Source of the DNA: Legionella bononiensis
Lineage (GTDB): Bacteria > Pseudomonadota > Gammaproteobacteria > Legionellales > Legionellaceae
Length of the DNA stretch: 64,000 nucleotides
NCBI RefSeq assembly: GCF_016786215.1
Contig: NZ_JADOBG010000006.1
Span: 1 to 64,000 of the forward strand
Reading direction: 5' to 3'
Shown: positions 52,795 to 61,791 of the stretch, piece after piece
Position numbering within the stretch: the stretch's first letter is position 1
Layout: each line of letters opens with the position of its first letter
Program-made: the position numbers and the translations under genes
Notes under the pieces: generated by a model
Told to the model about the DNA's origin: nothing
The model's database searches: none
The model's input: only the letters and a program-made list of their open reading frames with translations

Positions 52795-54230
52795 TGTCTA
52801 TAAGCAAAGCCATCGCCGCAGTTGAAGCAGGTCCGAAAGGACCCGAAATTGGCGCTTTCTTTGATTTCGATGGTACGTTAATTGATGGTTATTCCGCGGT
52901 ACCTTATTATTCAGACAGGATTAAGCGCCGTCAAATGAGGCTGGGCGAGGCAGCGGACATTATCAGGATGGCCTGGCGCAGCAACATCGATGAAAACGAA
53001 TTTGCTACTTTTATTGGCAAGAGCATCGCTGAATGGGCTGGTCATCCAGAACAGGAGATGGCCGAACTCTGGTCTCGTTTATTCAAGAGTAAGATCGCAG
53101 GGCTGCTTTTTCCTGAAGCTTGGCTCCTTGTGAAAACACATCAAAAAATGGGGCATACAGTGGTGATCGCATCTTCGGCTACGCGCTACCAGATTTCGCC
53201 ACTTGCTGAAGCGTTAGGGGTTAAGCATCTATTGTGTACACGTGTGATGGTGCGTGATGGTACTCTGACGGGTGGTATTGAGGGGGCGCCGTTTTGGGGT
53301 GTAGGTAAGGCAGATGCGGTGCGAGATTTTGCAAAAGAACACCGCTTAGATCTTGCGCGCAGCTATGGTTATGCAAACGGCAAGGAAGATATTGCTTTCC
53401 TGAAGACCGTAGGACATGCGACAGTTGTAAATCCGAAGCGATCACTGCTTGAGGTTGCTCAAAATGAACACTGGCAAGTGTTGCGCTTTGCAACGCGACG
53501 TAAGGCATCGGTAGTGACGCGTGTACGCAGTTTGGGAGCATATTCCGCACTGATGCTCACGTCGATGATTGGTTTCCTGTACGGCGTGACGACAGGGAAA
53601 AAACGTAAGGCTGCAGAATGGATCTGTACGACCAGCAGCGATGCCATGTTGGCTATCACGGGTATTCACATTGAAGTTCTGGGTGAGCGTCACCTGAGGG
53701 AGCATCGTCCGTCAGTGTTCGTGTTTAATCATCAAAGCTTTGTTGATGGTTACGTTCTTTTTAGTCTTCTACGACAAGGTATTACCGGTGTTGCCAAACA
53801 AGAAATCATTAATACTCCGCTTATAGGAAGGCTATTGCGTGGTCTGGACTTTGCATTCATTGATCGCAGTAATACCTGCAGCGCGATAGAAGCAATGCAG
53901 CCGGCCGTCGATAGACTACGGGCTGGGCTAAGCATCGCGATAGCTCCGGAGGGTACACGAAGTCTCACTCCGAAGTTGGGTCGATTTAAAAAAGGAGCTT
54001 TTCATATCGCAATGCAAGCCGGTGTACCTATTGTGCCAGTGGTTATTCGCAATGATTATGAGGTCATGGTGCGAAAATCGTTGCTATTTCGACCTGGAAC
54101 AGTGCAGGTATGTGTTTTGCCGCCTATCGATGTGACGCACTGGAATCTTGAAGATCTTGACCACCATATTGCGGCAGTGCAGGAACTTTTTCAAAAGACC
54201 CTTGATGATTGGCCTGTATCTGAGTCTTAA
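52794..54230 (+). CDS. HAD phosphatase fused to 1-acylglycerol-3-phosphate acyltransferase
   Basis: 478 residues. N-terminal HAD-IB domain (FFDFDGTLIDGYSA, nucleophile Asp24 and Asp26; later VIASSATRYQ). C-terminal PlsC domain with NHQSFVDG (His313 to Asp318) and PEGTRSL (Glu386). The acyltransferase would convert lysophosphatidate to phosphatidate; the HAD half may dephosphorylate a lipid intermediate. The YGYANGKEDIAFL segment replaces the usual GDSxxD at HAD motif IV, so phosphatase activity may be altered. Translationally coupled to the PlsB-like gene. Confidence 0.92.
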   Translation: MSISKAIAAVEAGPKGPEIGAFFDFDGTLIDGYSAVPYYSDRIKRRQMRLGEAADIIRMAWRSNIDENEFATFIGKSIAEWAGHPEQEMAELWSRLFKSKIAGLLFPEAWLLVKTHQKMGHTVVIASSATRYQISPLAEALGVKHLLCTRVMVRDGTLTGGIEGAPFWGVGKADAVRDFAKEHRLDLARSYGYANGKEDIAFLKTVGHATVVNPKRSLLEVAQNEHWQVLRFATRRKASVVTRVRSLGAYSALMLTSMIGFLYGVTTGKKRKAAEWICTTSSDAMLAITGIHIEVLGERHLREHRPSVFVFNHQSFVDGYVLFSLLRQGITGVAKQEIINTPLIGRLLRGLDFAFIDRSNTCSAIEAMQPAVDRLRAGLSIAIAPEGTRSLTPKLGRFKKGAFHIAMQAGVPIVPVVIRNDYEVMVRKSLLFRPGTVQVCVLPPIDVTHWNLEDLDHHIAAVQELFQKTLDDWPVSES

Positions 54231-54291
54231 CTGCATGGACAAGGCTTAACCTCTTGCCAACCGGAAACACTATTTATGAGAACCTGTTTTT

Positions 54292-54885
54292 TCAGGAGGG
54301 AGTTAAAGAAGTTGGATTAAAAAACATTGAAACTGTTGTTCCATTCTCTTTTCCTCTATTTTTAAAGAATAATTGGATGTTATGTTTTAATAAATAAGTA
54401 TTCAAATTAGTAAGACCTATACCAACTCCGCCGATGAAATAGTGTTCCTCTTTTCCTTCGGATTGAATATCCTCTATGCCAAAATGCTGACCAGGAACTT
54501 TATCACAAAAACCTCCTGCATTGTCTTTGATGCTAACAATTAAATTGCTATCAGATTTTTTTATTACTATTTTAAAGAGTAAGGAGTGACCAATAGTTAA
54601 TCCTCTTTTTGCAAATGCATCATAGGAGTTTTCAACCAGTTCCCCTAACCAATTATCAAAACCTTTAGGAATCTTTAGAGAGGTATGAGCATTGAAGTAA
54701 TCTGTTATTTTGGCTGCAATTTGTTCTGCAATATCAACGGGATGATAGGGATCAGAACTCTTTCTTGTTGTGAATTCTTTGGCGTTAATCGTAGTGACCG
54801 GTATGAAGATAGAATGTTCAAAGACTTTAACGAAACTTTTCTTTCTTTCAGAGTCATTCATTCGTTGAAAATGCGAATACATCAT
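54292..54885 (-). CDS. Stand-alone GHKL (HATPase) protein
   Basis: 197 residues. The ATP-binding Bergerat fold is clear: N box ELVENSYDAFAKRG (Asn86), G1 box DNAGGF (Asp121), G2 box GGVGIGLTN. There is no histidine phosphotransfer domain, sensor or membrane helix, so it is not a normal histidine kinase. It may be an anti-sigma-like kinase or an orphan ATPase partner. Divergent from the next gene. No ribosome binding site stands out for either ATG (54885 or 54861). Confidence 0.8.
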   Translation of the reverse strand: MMYSHFQRMNDSERKKSFVKVFEHSIFIPVTTINAKEFTTRKSSDPYHPVDIAEQIAAKITDYFNAHTSLKIPKGFDNWLGELVENSYDAFAKRGLTIGHSLLFKIVIKKSDSNLIVSIKDNAGGFCDKVPGQHFGIEDIQSEGKEEHYFIGGVGIGLTNLNTYLLKHNIQLFFKNRGKENGTTVSMFFNPTSLTPS

Positions 54886-55050
54886 TTGAATTTGAATAAA
54901 AATAATGAATGACAGTATAACTGAACTTTCCTTAAGATTATCTTAATAAGGTAATTGAGATGCACCTGAGTAAAATGTTCACTTTTATTGTTTTATGTGA
55001 TCTTATTTTGTGCTAAAATGCCAAAATAATATCTATATGTTTTGTTAATT

Positions 55051-55578
55051 ATGACTTTTGTACTAGAAAAAATAAATGCAGATACCCTGTTAGAACAGCT
55101 TCAAAAATGGAACTCAGTGTTTTCAAAAAAAAGAAAGATGAACAAGATTGAGAATAATGCAATCTCTATTTTTAATCAGATAGTTGAATCATTAAATGAA
55201 CGACATGGTTATTTATGGATAGCTAAACGTGATGAACAACTGTGTGCGGTGTTAATTGGTGATGACAGTAAAAAGGGTTTAATTATTCGTTATCTTCTTT
55301 CTAATGTCTTTGATGTGCAAGCTAAAGGAGCCGGAGCATTCTTAGTCCGGGAAATGCAGAGTTTCGCTGATAAAAAAAATCTGTCCATTCGAACAACCTC
55401 GCAAAATGCAGATGCATTTTGGGCGAGAAGTTCTTTTCAGCTGGATGCAGACAATCCTCCTGATTTTATTTATAAACCATCTCAAATAGTTCTTGGACAG
55501 TTTTTTAAGCCTGTGTTACAAAAAGAGAAGAAAGATGAAGGTAAACATATGCGTAAGGCTCACTATCAGTATTCATAG
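55051..55578 (+). CDS. GNAT-acetyltransferase-like protein
   Basis: 175 residues with the start at ATG 55051; a TTG three codons earlier is possible. The central text GYLWIAKRDEQLCAVLIGDD...GLIIRYLLSNVFDVQAKGAGAFLVREMQSFADKKNLSIRTTSQNADAFWARSSFQ looks like a GNAT fold (beta4, acetyl-CoA loop KGAGAFL, then Asn-containing beta5/alpha4). A basic tail follows. Substrate unknown; assignment moderate. Confidence 0.65.
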   Translation: MTFVLEKINADTLLEQLQKWNSVFSKKRKMNKIENNAISIFNQIVESLNERHGYLWIAKRDEQLCAVLIGDDSKKGLIIRYLLSNVFDVQAKGAGAFLVREMQSFADKKNLSIRTTSQNADAFWARSSFQLDADNPPDFIYKPSQIVLGQFFKPVLQKEKKDEGKHMRKAHYQYS

Positions 55579-55895
55579 TCTATCCATGTGTGAATTAACT
55601 TTAAATTGAGTCAAGATATCGATACAGAGCTTACTTCTGATAAGGCTAAACCCCAGTGTTTCTTACTATTGGCTTGTACAAACGCTTTATACAATTTTTT
55701 TGTACATCGATGACGTATCATCATGACTCAATTGTAAATAAATTTTTCGACAACCTTTCATAGAAAAATTTCTTAAATTTCTTTGCCCTTCTCATCTAAT
55801 GAAGGGGGGCATAAGTTCCAGTCCTGTCTATTTATTAATCATTTAGTATGTTATTTGCTATACTCATTAAAATTAGTACTTAATAGCCGTTCTAT
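55579..55895. other. Intergenic region
   Basis: 317 bp without a gene. One inverted repeat, TGTACAAA (55675-55682) with TTTGTACA (55699-55706), could be a hairpin or operator. The rest is AT-rich and presumably contains the promoter for the next gene. Confidence 0.45.
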
Positions 55896-57082
55896 ATGAC
55901 TACTGAGAATTTTTTATCAGACCAAGTGATCTTTGATGAAAACAAGAAAATTGATGTATTAGTTGATGTTCTTGCTTCTTATACCAAGAGCCTGCCAATG
56001 CATCTGGAGGATAAACCTGCTGAGGATAAGCCTAAAGAGAGTCTATATAGCGAAGACAAAGAGCAGCGGAAAGCAGCGGCGAAGGTTATCTTAAGAGCGT
56101 GGCGCGGCAATAAAATAACGCAATCTATTACTTCTAGTCCTTATTTTTCATACCTATCAATGCTTGATCCTCAAGACGAAAAGAGGCTTATGCTTTCAGC
56201 ACTGATGTATGGCAGGCACGTAGCAGAGATTGACAGTCAGTCTGAATACTATATGAATAATCCCTTTATTCCTGCAGGAGCCAAATACCATCGTAATGAT
56301 AATAAAGTTGGCAGAATCATGGAATTGCTGTGTCAAAAGGTAGGTATTGAAAACATAGACCCATATAAATTATACATTCCGATTAGCTTGTTAGAAAATT
56401 GCACAAAGGATCAGTTAATGGATAGTGCAATTCAATTTATTCAACAAGAGCTCAATGGGTTTCAATTGGAACACTTGGACCATGAGTTTATTGTTCACCC
56501 AAATCAACAAATAGGCGTTCTTGTGTTAAATCCATTTCAGCACGTTGAAAGTGAAAAAATAAAAACGTTTATGGAAAGCAGTGGATTTATAGCTAGTCCA
56601 TGGCAGCTTGCAGAAACAGTAGGGGACATGGCAGAACGACCCGCTATCAGCAATGCCACTATTCCTACTATGCCTGATTTGCCAGGTAGTAAAGAGCTGT
56701 TCTTAAACAGCAAAATTTTTAACCAGTTGCTTAGAGTATCCAGCAATGAGAAATACCCAACGCATTTACTTGCAAAGTCGCTTGTTGAATTACTAAAAAA
56801 TTTACCTACAGATGCTGATGAAAAAACGATAAAGAAGAACTAAAGCAAGGACTGGAAGAGCATCTTAAAACCTATGTTGAAGCAATTACCAGTTCGTCTA
56901 ATGATGCAAAACAAATTCATCAGGCTCGAAAAGCAGTACATTTTATTTTAAAACAACTCAAGATCGAGCCACTAGAATCACAAAAATATAATTTAACTTT
57001 TTTTGGAGAGAAAAAGAAAGAAGGTTCATCAGAAAAAGAGCCAGACAAGGATATCTCAATTGATAAATTCCCCTCGCCTTAA
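55896..57082 (+). pseudogene. Frameshifted IQ-type effector-like gene
   Basis: The first frame encodes 315 residues (55896-56843), ending DEKTIKKN. The reading frame continues in the -1 frame from the run of six A at 56821-56826 (DKEELKQGLEEHLKTYVEA... to a stop at 57080-57082), which would give about 395 residues if one A were restored. Residues about 60-75 (AKVILRAWRGNK) are an IQ-like helix with Leu in place of the Gln. Residues 60-300 closely match the large gene at 61792 (SALMYGRHVAEI, NPFIPA, GFIASPWQLAE). The tail matches the next small gene. It could be a recent pseudogene, a slippage site or a sequencing error. Confidence 0.75.
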
Positions 57083-57191
57083 ATATGAAACTGAATGAAA
57101 TGCGCAGCCTTTAGAGTCCAGTCAATTTCTCGCGTCGATTCATTGCAGTTGCACTAATAGGCAACAAAGATCAAATTATAATCGAATTGCC

Positions 57192-57545
57192 ATGCTAATA
57201 GTATTTTTGTGTAAAGATTGGCGGAATGCTGTGATGATTTCCGAATTATCGGTACTTAAAAGCTTAGAACATGTTGTAACTAGGTATGTCAACTTGGTGG
57301 CAGTTGCTGAATTCAAAAATCTGGACCAAGAGCTGAATCAGTATTTAGCAACGTTAAACCAGTCATCCGACAATGAAGAAGAGCTCCTTAAAGTAAGAAA
57401 AGCTATTGTTTCAATCTTAAAAAAATCAACTATTGATCCGGTTGATTCGTCGCAAGTAAAACACCGCTTTTTTGATAAGCAAAAAAGTAGTTTAAGCCCA
57501 GATAAAGATGAGGATAATAACTTAGGTCAAGTCCGTTTGCCTTGA
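57192..57545 (+). CDS. Small protein duplicating the C-terminal domain of the preceding gene
   Basis: 117 residues. After a 30-residue leader it follows the pattern LxQYLATLNQSSDNEEELLKVRKAIVSILKK, FFDKQKSS, DKDEDNN, which parallels the out-of-frame tail of 55896-57082 (LKTYVEAITSSSNDAKQIHQARKAVHFILKQ, FFGEKKKEGSS, DKDISID). It is thus a partial duplicate, perhaps the remnant of a full paralogue. An internal ATG at 57234 is an alternative start. Function unknown. Confidence 0.6.
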   Translation: MLIVFLCKDWRNAVMISELSVLKSLEHVVTRYVNLVAVAEFKNLDQELNQYLATLNQSSDNEEELLKVRKAIVSILKKSTIDPVDSSQVKHRFFDKQKSSLSPDKDEDNNLGQVRLP

Positions 57546-57693
57546 TATTAAAATAATTCAGAAATGTTCATTTTAAAATAATAAATTGACGTAACGACTC
57601 AAGTTTGAAAGAGTCGTCCTGCCCATAGGTGTTTTTAAGCGTTTGAGACTGTATTAATGGCGTTTTAATGTGGAGTGGCTGCATGGTTTCTCT

Positions 57694-58665
57694 TCATGAT
57701 AAATCAAAACATTGTCCCAGTTGGCATTTCTGCGCATTTTCATACACTTTTTCTGCAATACTGATGTCTTGAATCGCAAGACCAACGGATTTAAAAACCG
57801 TGAGTTGTTGTTTTAATTTAGACTCTTTTGTCTTTAATAGCGAGCCTAACTCTAGGATTGAAGCAGTATTTAGAAGGCCCGCTTCAATGGCCGCAATAAT
57901 TTCACCAGCTTCTGCAAAAGCTGCTTCATGTTGGTCGACAACAGTCGTGGCGTGTTTAAAAATCTCAGGAGCAATTTCATGCATGGTTCTGGAGTGTGAA
58001 CCAATCGCATTGATGTGTGCGTCTTTTTTTATGTTTTCAAGGTGAATAAGAGGCTCTGTACTATTGGTCGCGGTACAAATGACATCAGCGTTACACGTTG
58101 TTTGATGAATATTACGACATACTTGTGTGTCAAAACGATGCTCTATTTGACTTGCGAACGCTAACGCATGTTCATGGGTCCGAGACCAAACTGAAACTTG
58201 TTGAATAGGGCGCACATGTGCTACGGCCTCCAGCTGAGTTAACGCTTGTACACCCGATCCAATAATGGCAACGTGACTTGCATCCTCTCGTGCTAGAAGT
58301 CGAGTTGCTAAGCCTGAAACTGCGCCAGTGCGTAATGCCGTTAAATAGCTTGCATCCATCAGCGCTTTTGGTTCACCCGTTGTAGCATCTAATAATAAAA
58401 TAACCCCATTAATGGCAGGTAAATTGAGAGTAGCATTATTTGGGAAGAGCGAGACCACCTTCATACCAAGCTGTTTTTCTTGTTTAAAGAAAGCAGGCAT
58501 GATATGGGTTGTAGCACGTTCTTTTTTTATTGCAACAGTCGTTCGTAAGGGCATGATCACCTGTTGATTTGCCAACTGCAAAAAAGCATGTTCCATGGCA
58601 TCGATAGCATCCCCCATGGTGATGCATTGTTTTACGTCGGTTGCTGATAGGAATTTGATGCTCAT
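57694..58665 (-). CDS. Ornithine cyclodeaminase/mu-crystallin-family enzyme
   Basis: 323 residues from ATG 58665 (GGGAGG five bases upstream; ATGA overlap with the aminotransferase). NAD(P)-binding motif VAIIGSGVQALTQLEAV, preceded by GMKVVSLFPNNATLNLPAINGVILLLDATTGEPKALMDASYLTALRTGAVSGLAT, typical of the OCD family, which catalyses imine reduction or deamination of amino acids. Last gene of the phzF operon. Likely works on the amino or keto product of the upstream enzymes. Confidence 0.92.
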   Translation of the reverse strand: MSIKFLSATDVKQCITMGDAIDAMEHAFLQLANQQVIMPLRTTVAIKKERATTHIMPAFFKQEKQLGMKVVSLFPNNATLNLPAINGVILLLDATTGEPKALMDASYLTALRTGAVSGLATRLLAREDASHVAIIGSGVQALTQLEAVAHVRPIQQVSVWSRTHEHALAFASQIEHRFDTQVCRNIHQTTCNADVICTATNSTEPLIHLENIKKDAHINAIGSHSRTMHEIAPEIFKHATTVVDQHEAAFAEAGEIIAAIEAGLLNTASILELGSLLKTKESKLKQQLTVFKSVGLAIQDISIAEKVYENAQKCQLGQCFDLS

Positions 58666-59741
58666 CGTGCCTCCCAATCTTTTAATAAATTCGCTATTCG
58701 GTTTAGACCGTCTTTTAAAATAGGCTCGGGACGCCCAAATGAAATTCGAAAAGCATTCGAGCTTCCAAATACTTCAGCCGGCATCAGTAGGACTTTATAT
58801 TCATCGAGTAATTGACGACAAAAGTCGGCAGAGTCCCATGTTTTTGGTACATCAATGTACGCAAACGGCGTGTTTTGTGGATTAATTAAATGCAGTTGTG
58901 GCCATTGGCTCAAGAATTGTCTTACTATATTTTCACCCTGTTTAATCAATGCATGATAACTATCAATATGAGCTTGATAGGCCTTAAGCACTTCAATGGC
59001 TAAATACTCACACAACGAAGAATTGGTGACCGTCGTGTAGCGTTTATAATTGACCATGTCATTGACTAAGGATGCTTCACCGATAAACCAGCCTACCCGA
59101 AGCCCAGGATAACCATAAATTTTAGATAAACTGCTGACTGCTGCGGTCTGTCCTTCTAAATGTACGATACTATTTGCGTAATGTGTCAGATACTCTTCAT
59201 CATTTAATAAAAATATCCCTCTTTCATGACATAAGCGGGCAAGTTCTTTCAGATCCTCTTGTTCGACCATAGTTCCTAAGGGATTATTTGGACTGGTTAA
59301 AATGATAAGTTTTGTATTAGATTTTAAATTATCAACGATGGTATTCATATCGATTTGATAATTATCATCGCGGTTTAAATGTATTTTTGTCACATCACAA
59401 CCCATATGGGCAGGCACCTCCCATGATTGTTGCCAGCCAGGAACAAACGTTATCACATGATCGTGAGCCGATAAAAAAGATCGATAAAATAAATAGAGCG
59501 CTTCTTGGCTGCCGTTCGTAATGACGATTCTTTGTTCATCAACTTGGTACATTTCAGCGATAAGCTGGCGCAACTCTTTTTGTCCCACATCGATGCTGTA
59601 ATTCAAATCATAATTTTTGCTGAATTGGATGTCATCAATGTGATGCGGATGAATACCACTTTCCGCTAAATCAATATCAAAATGGCCATTTGCCGTGGAG
59701 AACAACCATTCTTGTATTTGATAATTTGCAATTTTTTGCAT
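58662..59741 (-). CDS. PLP-dependent class I/II aminotransferase
   Basis: 359 residues starting at ATG 59741, nine bases after the phzF stop codon (a GTG four codons earlier is possible). The fold-type I motifs are TSPNNPLG (150-156 region), LLNDEEYLTHY, and the Schiff-base lysine Lys207 in SSLSKIYGYPGLRVGW; the C-terminal arginine is in AFRISFGRPE. It transfers an amino group to a keto acid. The operon context points to a specialised amino acid pathway, not core metabolism. Confidence 0.93.
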   Translation of the reverse strand: MQKIANYQIQEWLFSTANGHFDIDLAESGIHPHHIDDIQFSKNYDLNYSIDVGQKELRQLIAEMYQVDEQRIVITNGSQEALYLFYRSFLSAHDHVITFVPGWQQSWEVPAHMGCDVTKIHLNRDDNYQIDMNTIVDNLKSNTKLIILTSPNNPLGTMVEQEDLKELARLCHERGIFLLNDEEYLTHYANSIVHLEGQTAAVSSLSKIYGYPGLRVGWFIGEASLVNDMVNYKRYTTVTNSSLCEYLAIEVLKAYQAHIDSYHALIKQGENIVRQFLSQWPQLHLINPQNTPFAYIDVPKTWDSADFCRQLLDEYKVLLMPAEVFGSSNAFRISFGRPEPILKDGLNRIANLLKDWEAR

Positions 59742-59749
59742 GATGTTTC

Positions 59750-60544
59750 TCACTCGTTTGGTATAAAAATAGTGCCTTGCATGTACATATGACAGGTTCC
59801 TGTCAGTAGTACGCGGTCATCTTTGATCTCGCATTCGAGAGCCCCTTGTCGCTTTAAGCCTTGAATCGCATGAATATGGTTTTTATTCAATCGATTGCAC
59901 CAATAGGGCGCAATAACACAATGCGCGGATCCGGTTACAGGATCTTCCGGCACATTGCAGGCTGGATAAAAGCAGCGTGAATAAACATCACTATTTGATG
60001 AGGGTGCTGATAATATGATTCCGCGAAATTTCAGTTGGCTAATGGCGATTAAATCAAGTTGGATAGTTCTGACGTCTGATTCATTATCAAAGATACAAAG
60101 TAAGTCGAATGTACTTTGATAGATTTCTTTAGGTTTAATGGACAGAGCATTTAACACCTCATCGGTGGGTGTTAATTTTTGATAGGGCAGCGCTGGAAAA
60201 TCCATTTGCAATTGGTTATTTTTCTTGGAAACGCGCAGTTCGCCACTGTTGCTTTGAAAAAGAATAGTCGACCCTGGATGCTTTAATTGATTAAACAAAA
60301 CAAAAGCACTGGCGAGTGTTGCATGACCACACAGATCAACCTCTGTATTGGGCGTAAACCATCGAATGCGGTAATGGTCATTTTCCGGCACAATAAATGC
60401 GGTTTCAGAAAGATTATTTTCTTCAGCGATGGCCTGCATTTGTTTGTCAGTTCGCCAAGCGTCCAATGGACATACTCCTGCCGGATTGCCGGTAAAAACA
60501 GAGGTTGCGAACGCATCAATTTGGTATAAAGTCAGTTGTTTCAT
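59750..60544 (-). CDS. PhzF-family isomerase
   Basis: 264 residues starting at ATG 60544 (GAGGA seven bases upstream); the 19-codon upstream extension is hydrophobic and unlikely. GNPAGVCPLD, the catalytic Glu47 in LSETAF, the pattern WFTPNTEVDLCGHATLASAFVLF and EDPVTGSAHC are diagnostic of PhzF/diaminopimelate-epimerase-fold enzymes. It may isomerise an unsaturated intermediate. First gene of a three-gene operon opposite marR. Confidence 0.95.
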   Translation of the reverse strand: MKQLTLYQIDAFATSVFTGNPAGVCPLDAWRTDKQMQAIAEENNLSETAFIVPENDHYRIRWFTPNTEVDLCGHATLASAFVLFNQLKHPGSTILFQSNSGELRVSKKNNQLQMDFPALPYQKLTPTDEVLNALSIKPKEIYQSTFDLLCIFDNESDVRTIQLDLIAISQLKFRGIILSAPSSNSDVYSRCFYPACNVPEDPVTGSAHCVIAPYWCNRLNKNHIHAIQGLKRQGALECEIKDDRVLLTGTCHMYMQGTIFIPNE

Positions 60545-60571
60545 TGTATAATCCTCACTATGAATTATGCA

Positions 60572-60608
60572 ACTATACAGTATTATGCTAATATATAGCA
60601 AGCTATAT
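60572..60608 (-). promoter_or_regulatory. phzF promoter with overlapping MarR operator
   Basis: On the minus strand TTGCTA, an 18-nt spacer and TATAGT make a promoter for phzF. The -35 lies inside the palindrome ATATAGC-AA-GCTATAT (60593-60608), which is also 14 bases before the marR start codon. Binding there would repress both directions, the standard MarR layout. Confidence 0.65.
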
Positions 60609-60622
60609 TTATAGGAAGACTT

Positions 60623-61036
60623 ATGTACACATCAACATTAATTAAAAAAGCCGCTCGATTATTAGAAAAAAAAGCGAACCAATTATTGAAGCCTTACCAA
60701 ATCACGCATGGTTATACGTATTTTTTAATGGAGCTTTTTGAACAAGATGGATTGACGCAAACGGCATTACAACGAGCGATTGGTGTTGAACAGCCTACGG
60801 TTGTGAGAACATTAGATAGAATGGAGCGTGATGGACTCATTGAACGCAAACCAAGCCCTACTGATAGACGGGCGTTTCATATTTATTTAACGGATAAGGG
60901 CCGGGATTGTGAACCGATGGTGAAGGCTGCCGCAAGTGTTCTTAACCAATCTTTATTACAATCCTTATCAACAGAAGAGCAAACCCATATACAATCTTAT
61001 CTGCAGCGATTGATTGATAATTTAGAGGAACATTGA
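60623..61036 (+). CDS. MarR-family transcriptional regulator
   Basis: 137 residues. Winged-helix core: LTQTALQRAIGVEQPTVVRTLDRMERDGLIERKPSPTDRRAFHIYLTDKGRD, flanked by dimerisation helices. AGGAAG lies four bases before ATG. It is divergent from the phzF operon with a 78-bp shared control region containing a palindrome, so it probably represses that operon and itself until a small aromatic or similar ligand binds. Confidence 0.94.
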   Translation: MYTSTLIKKAARLLEKKANQLLKPYQITHGYTYFLMELFEQDGLTQTALQRAIGVEQPTVVRTLDRMERDGLIERKPSPTDRRAFHIYLTDKGRDCEPMVKAAASVLNQSLLQSLSTEEQTHIQSYLQRLIDNLEEH

Positions 61037-61042
61037 AGGTTA

Positions 61043-61153
61043 GATGATGACAAAAATATTGATGAGCGCCTGTTACAAGAAGATAAATCATTCAGTGAAA
61101 TTGCTAAAACTTTTAATGTTCATAAAGCAACAATGTACCGTTTGCAAAATTGA
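61043..61153 (+). pseudogene. Resolvase/invertase C-terminal fragment
   Basis: Reading DDKNIDERLLQEDKSFSEIAKTFNVHKATMYRLQN to a stop, this is the helix-turn-helix end of a serine resolvase/invertase (the EIAK-NVHKAT-YR motif) without the catalytic domain or a start codon. A remnant of a mobile element just after marR. Confidence 0.75.
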
Positions 61154-61279
61154 TTAAAAATAAGGAATCCAAGCATGCATTCAAAGATATTAAGCTTTTT
61201 TAGCACCTAGGCAGGCAAAGAAAAAATCCAAACCGTCCGTTTCTCTCAAACAGAACTCTTTATCTATTTTTATCTTCTC

Positions 61280-61486
61280 ATGCTGTTCGATTACTTTGGA
61301 TTAACTCAGCAAACTTTGGACATGATAGTTGGGACGCCCACATCTATCAATTATTTAAATATTTGGCTGTTTCGCATAGTAGGTGTGATTGGATTAATAC
61401 TGTTTTATTTGGTCAATGGTGGAAGCAAGGGTACTAATGTTCTCAGCAAGTTCTTTACCTTTTTCTTCACTGTGGGTATTGAATAG
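61280..61486 (+). CDS. Short membrane protein or gene fragment
   Basis: 68 residues from ATG 61280. Two hydrophobic stretches (LNIWLFRIVGVIGLILFYLVN, FFTFFFTVGI). The open frame continues upstream to a TAG without a start, which suggests a truncated larger gene. It lies between a resolvase remnant and an IS66 remnant. No function inferred. Confidence 0.35.
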   Translation: MLFDYFGLTQQTLDMIVGTPTSINYLNIWLFRIVGVIGLILFYLVNGGSKGTNVLSKFFTFFFTVGIE

Positions 61487-61494
61487 ACCTTACG

Positions 61495-61614
61495 CTATTG
61501 ATACTTAAATTTTGTAATAGGAATGCCATGTTCTCTGCAGAAATCTTCTTGCGATAATCCACTTCGCTCATATCCCTTAAATAGGTGATCCCACTATTCT
61601 TCTTTTATTTTCAT
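61495..61614 (-). mobile_element. IS66-type transposase accessory gene remnant
   Basis: On the minus strand after GAGGAGATTAAAATG the frame reads MKIKEE, an in-frame TAG, then WDHLFKGYERSGLSQEDFCREHGIPITKFKYQ and a stop. The SGLSQxxFCREHGI segment is the conserved N-terminal helix of IS66-type TnpA proteins, which normally continues into FYYWRKK. The gene is truncated and carries a nonsense codon. No terminal repeats or transposase are present. Confidence 0.7.
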
Positions 61615-61791
61615 TTTAATCTCCTCTTTTTGAGAAGCTCAGTTTATGCAGTTTTTTATTCGGCGGTAGGTGTATTTAGCCGAACGCATACCTTTAGTTA
61701 GCAAAATAACTCGAGTTAATTTTTGTATGATTTTTGATCATTTTTTGTAAATTAACTATACTCTGAAAATGAGTAAGCCTAAGTAGACATT

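Noticed and set aside
53221-53705. Minus-strand frames inside the HAD-PlsC gene
   Set aside because: The plus-strand frame has all catalytic motifs; the opposite frames are low-complexity shadows favoured by higher GC.
56819-56828. Programmed -1 frameshift heptamer A-AAA-AAC
   Set aside because: The heptamer is present, but it is not in the codon register required for tandem slippage, and no strong downstream pseudoknot is obvious; mutation or polymerase slippage is simpler.
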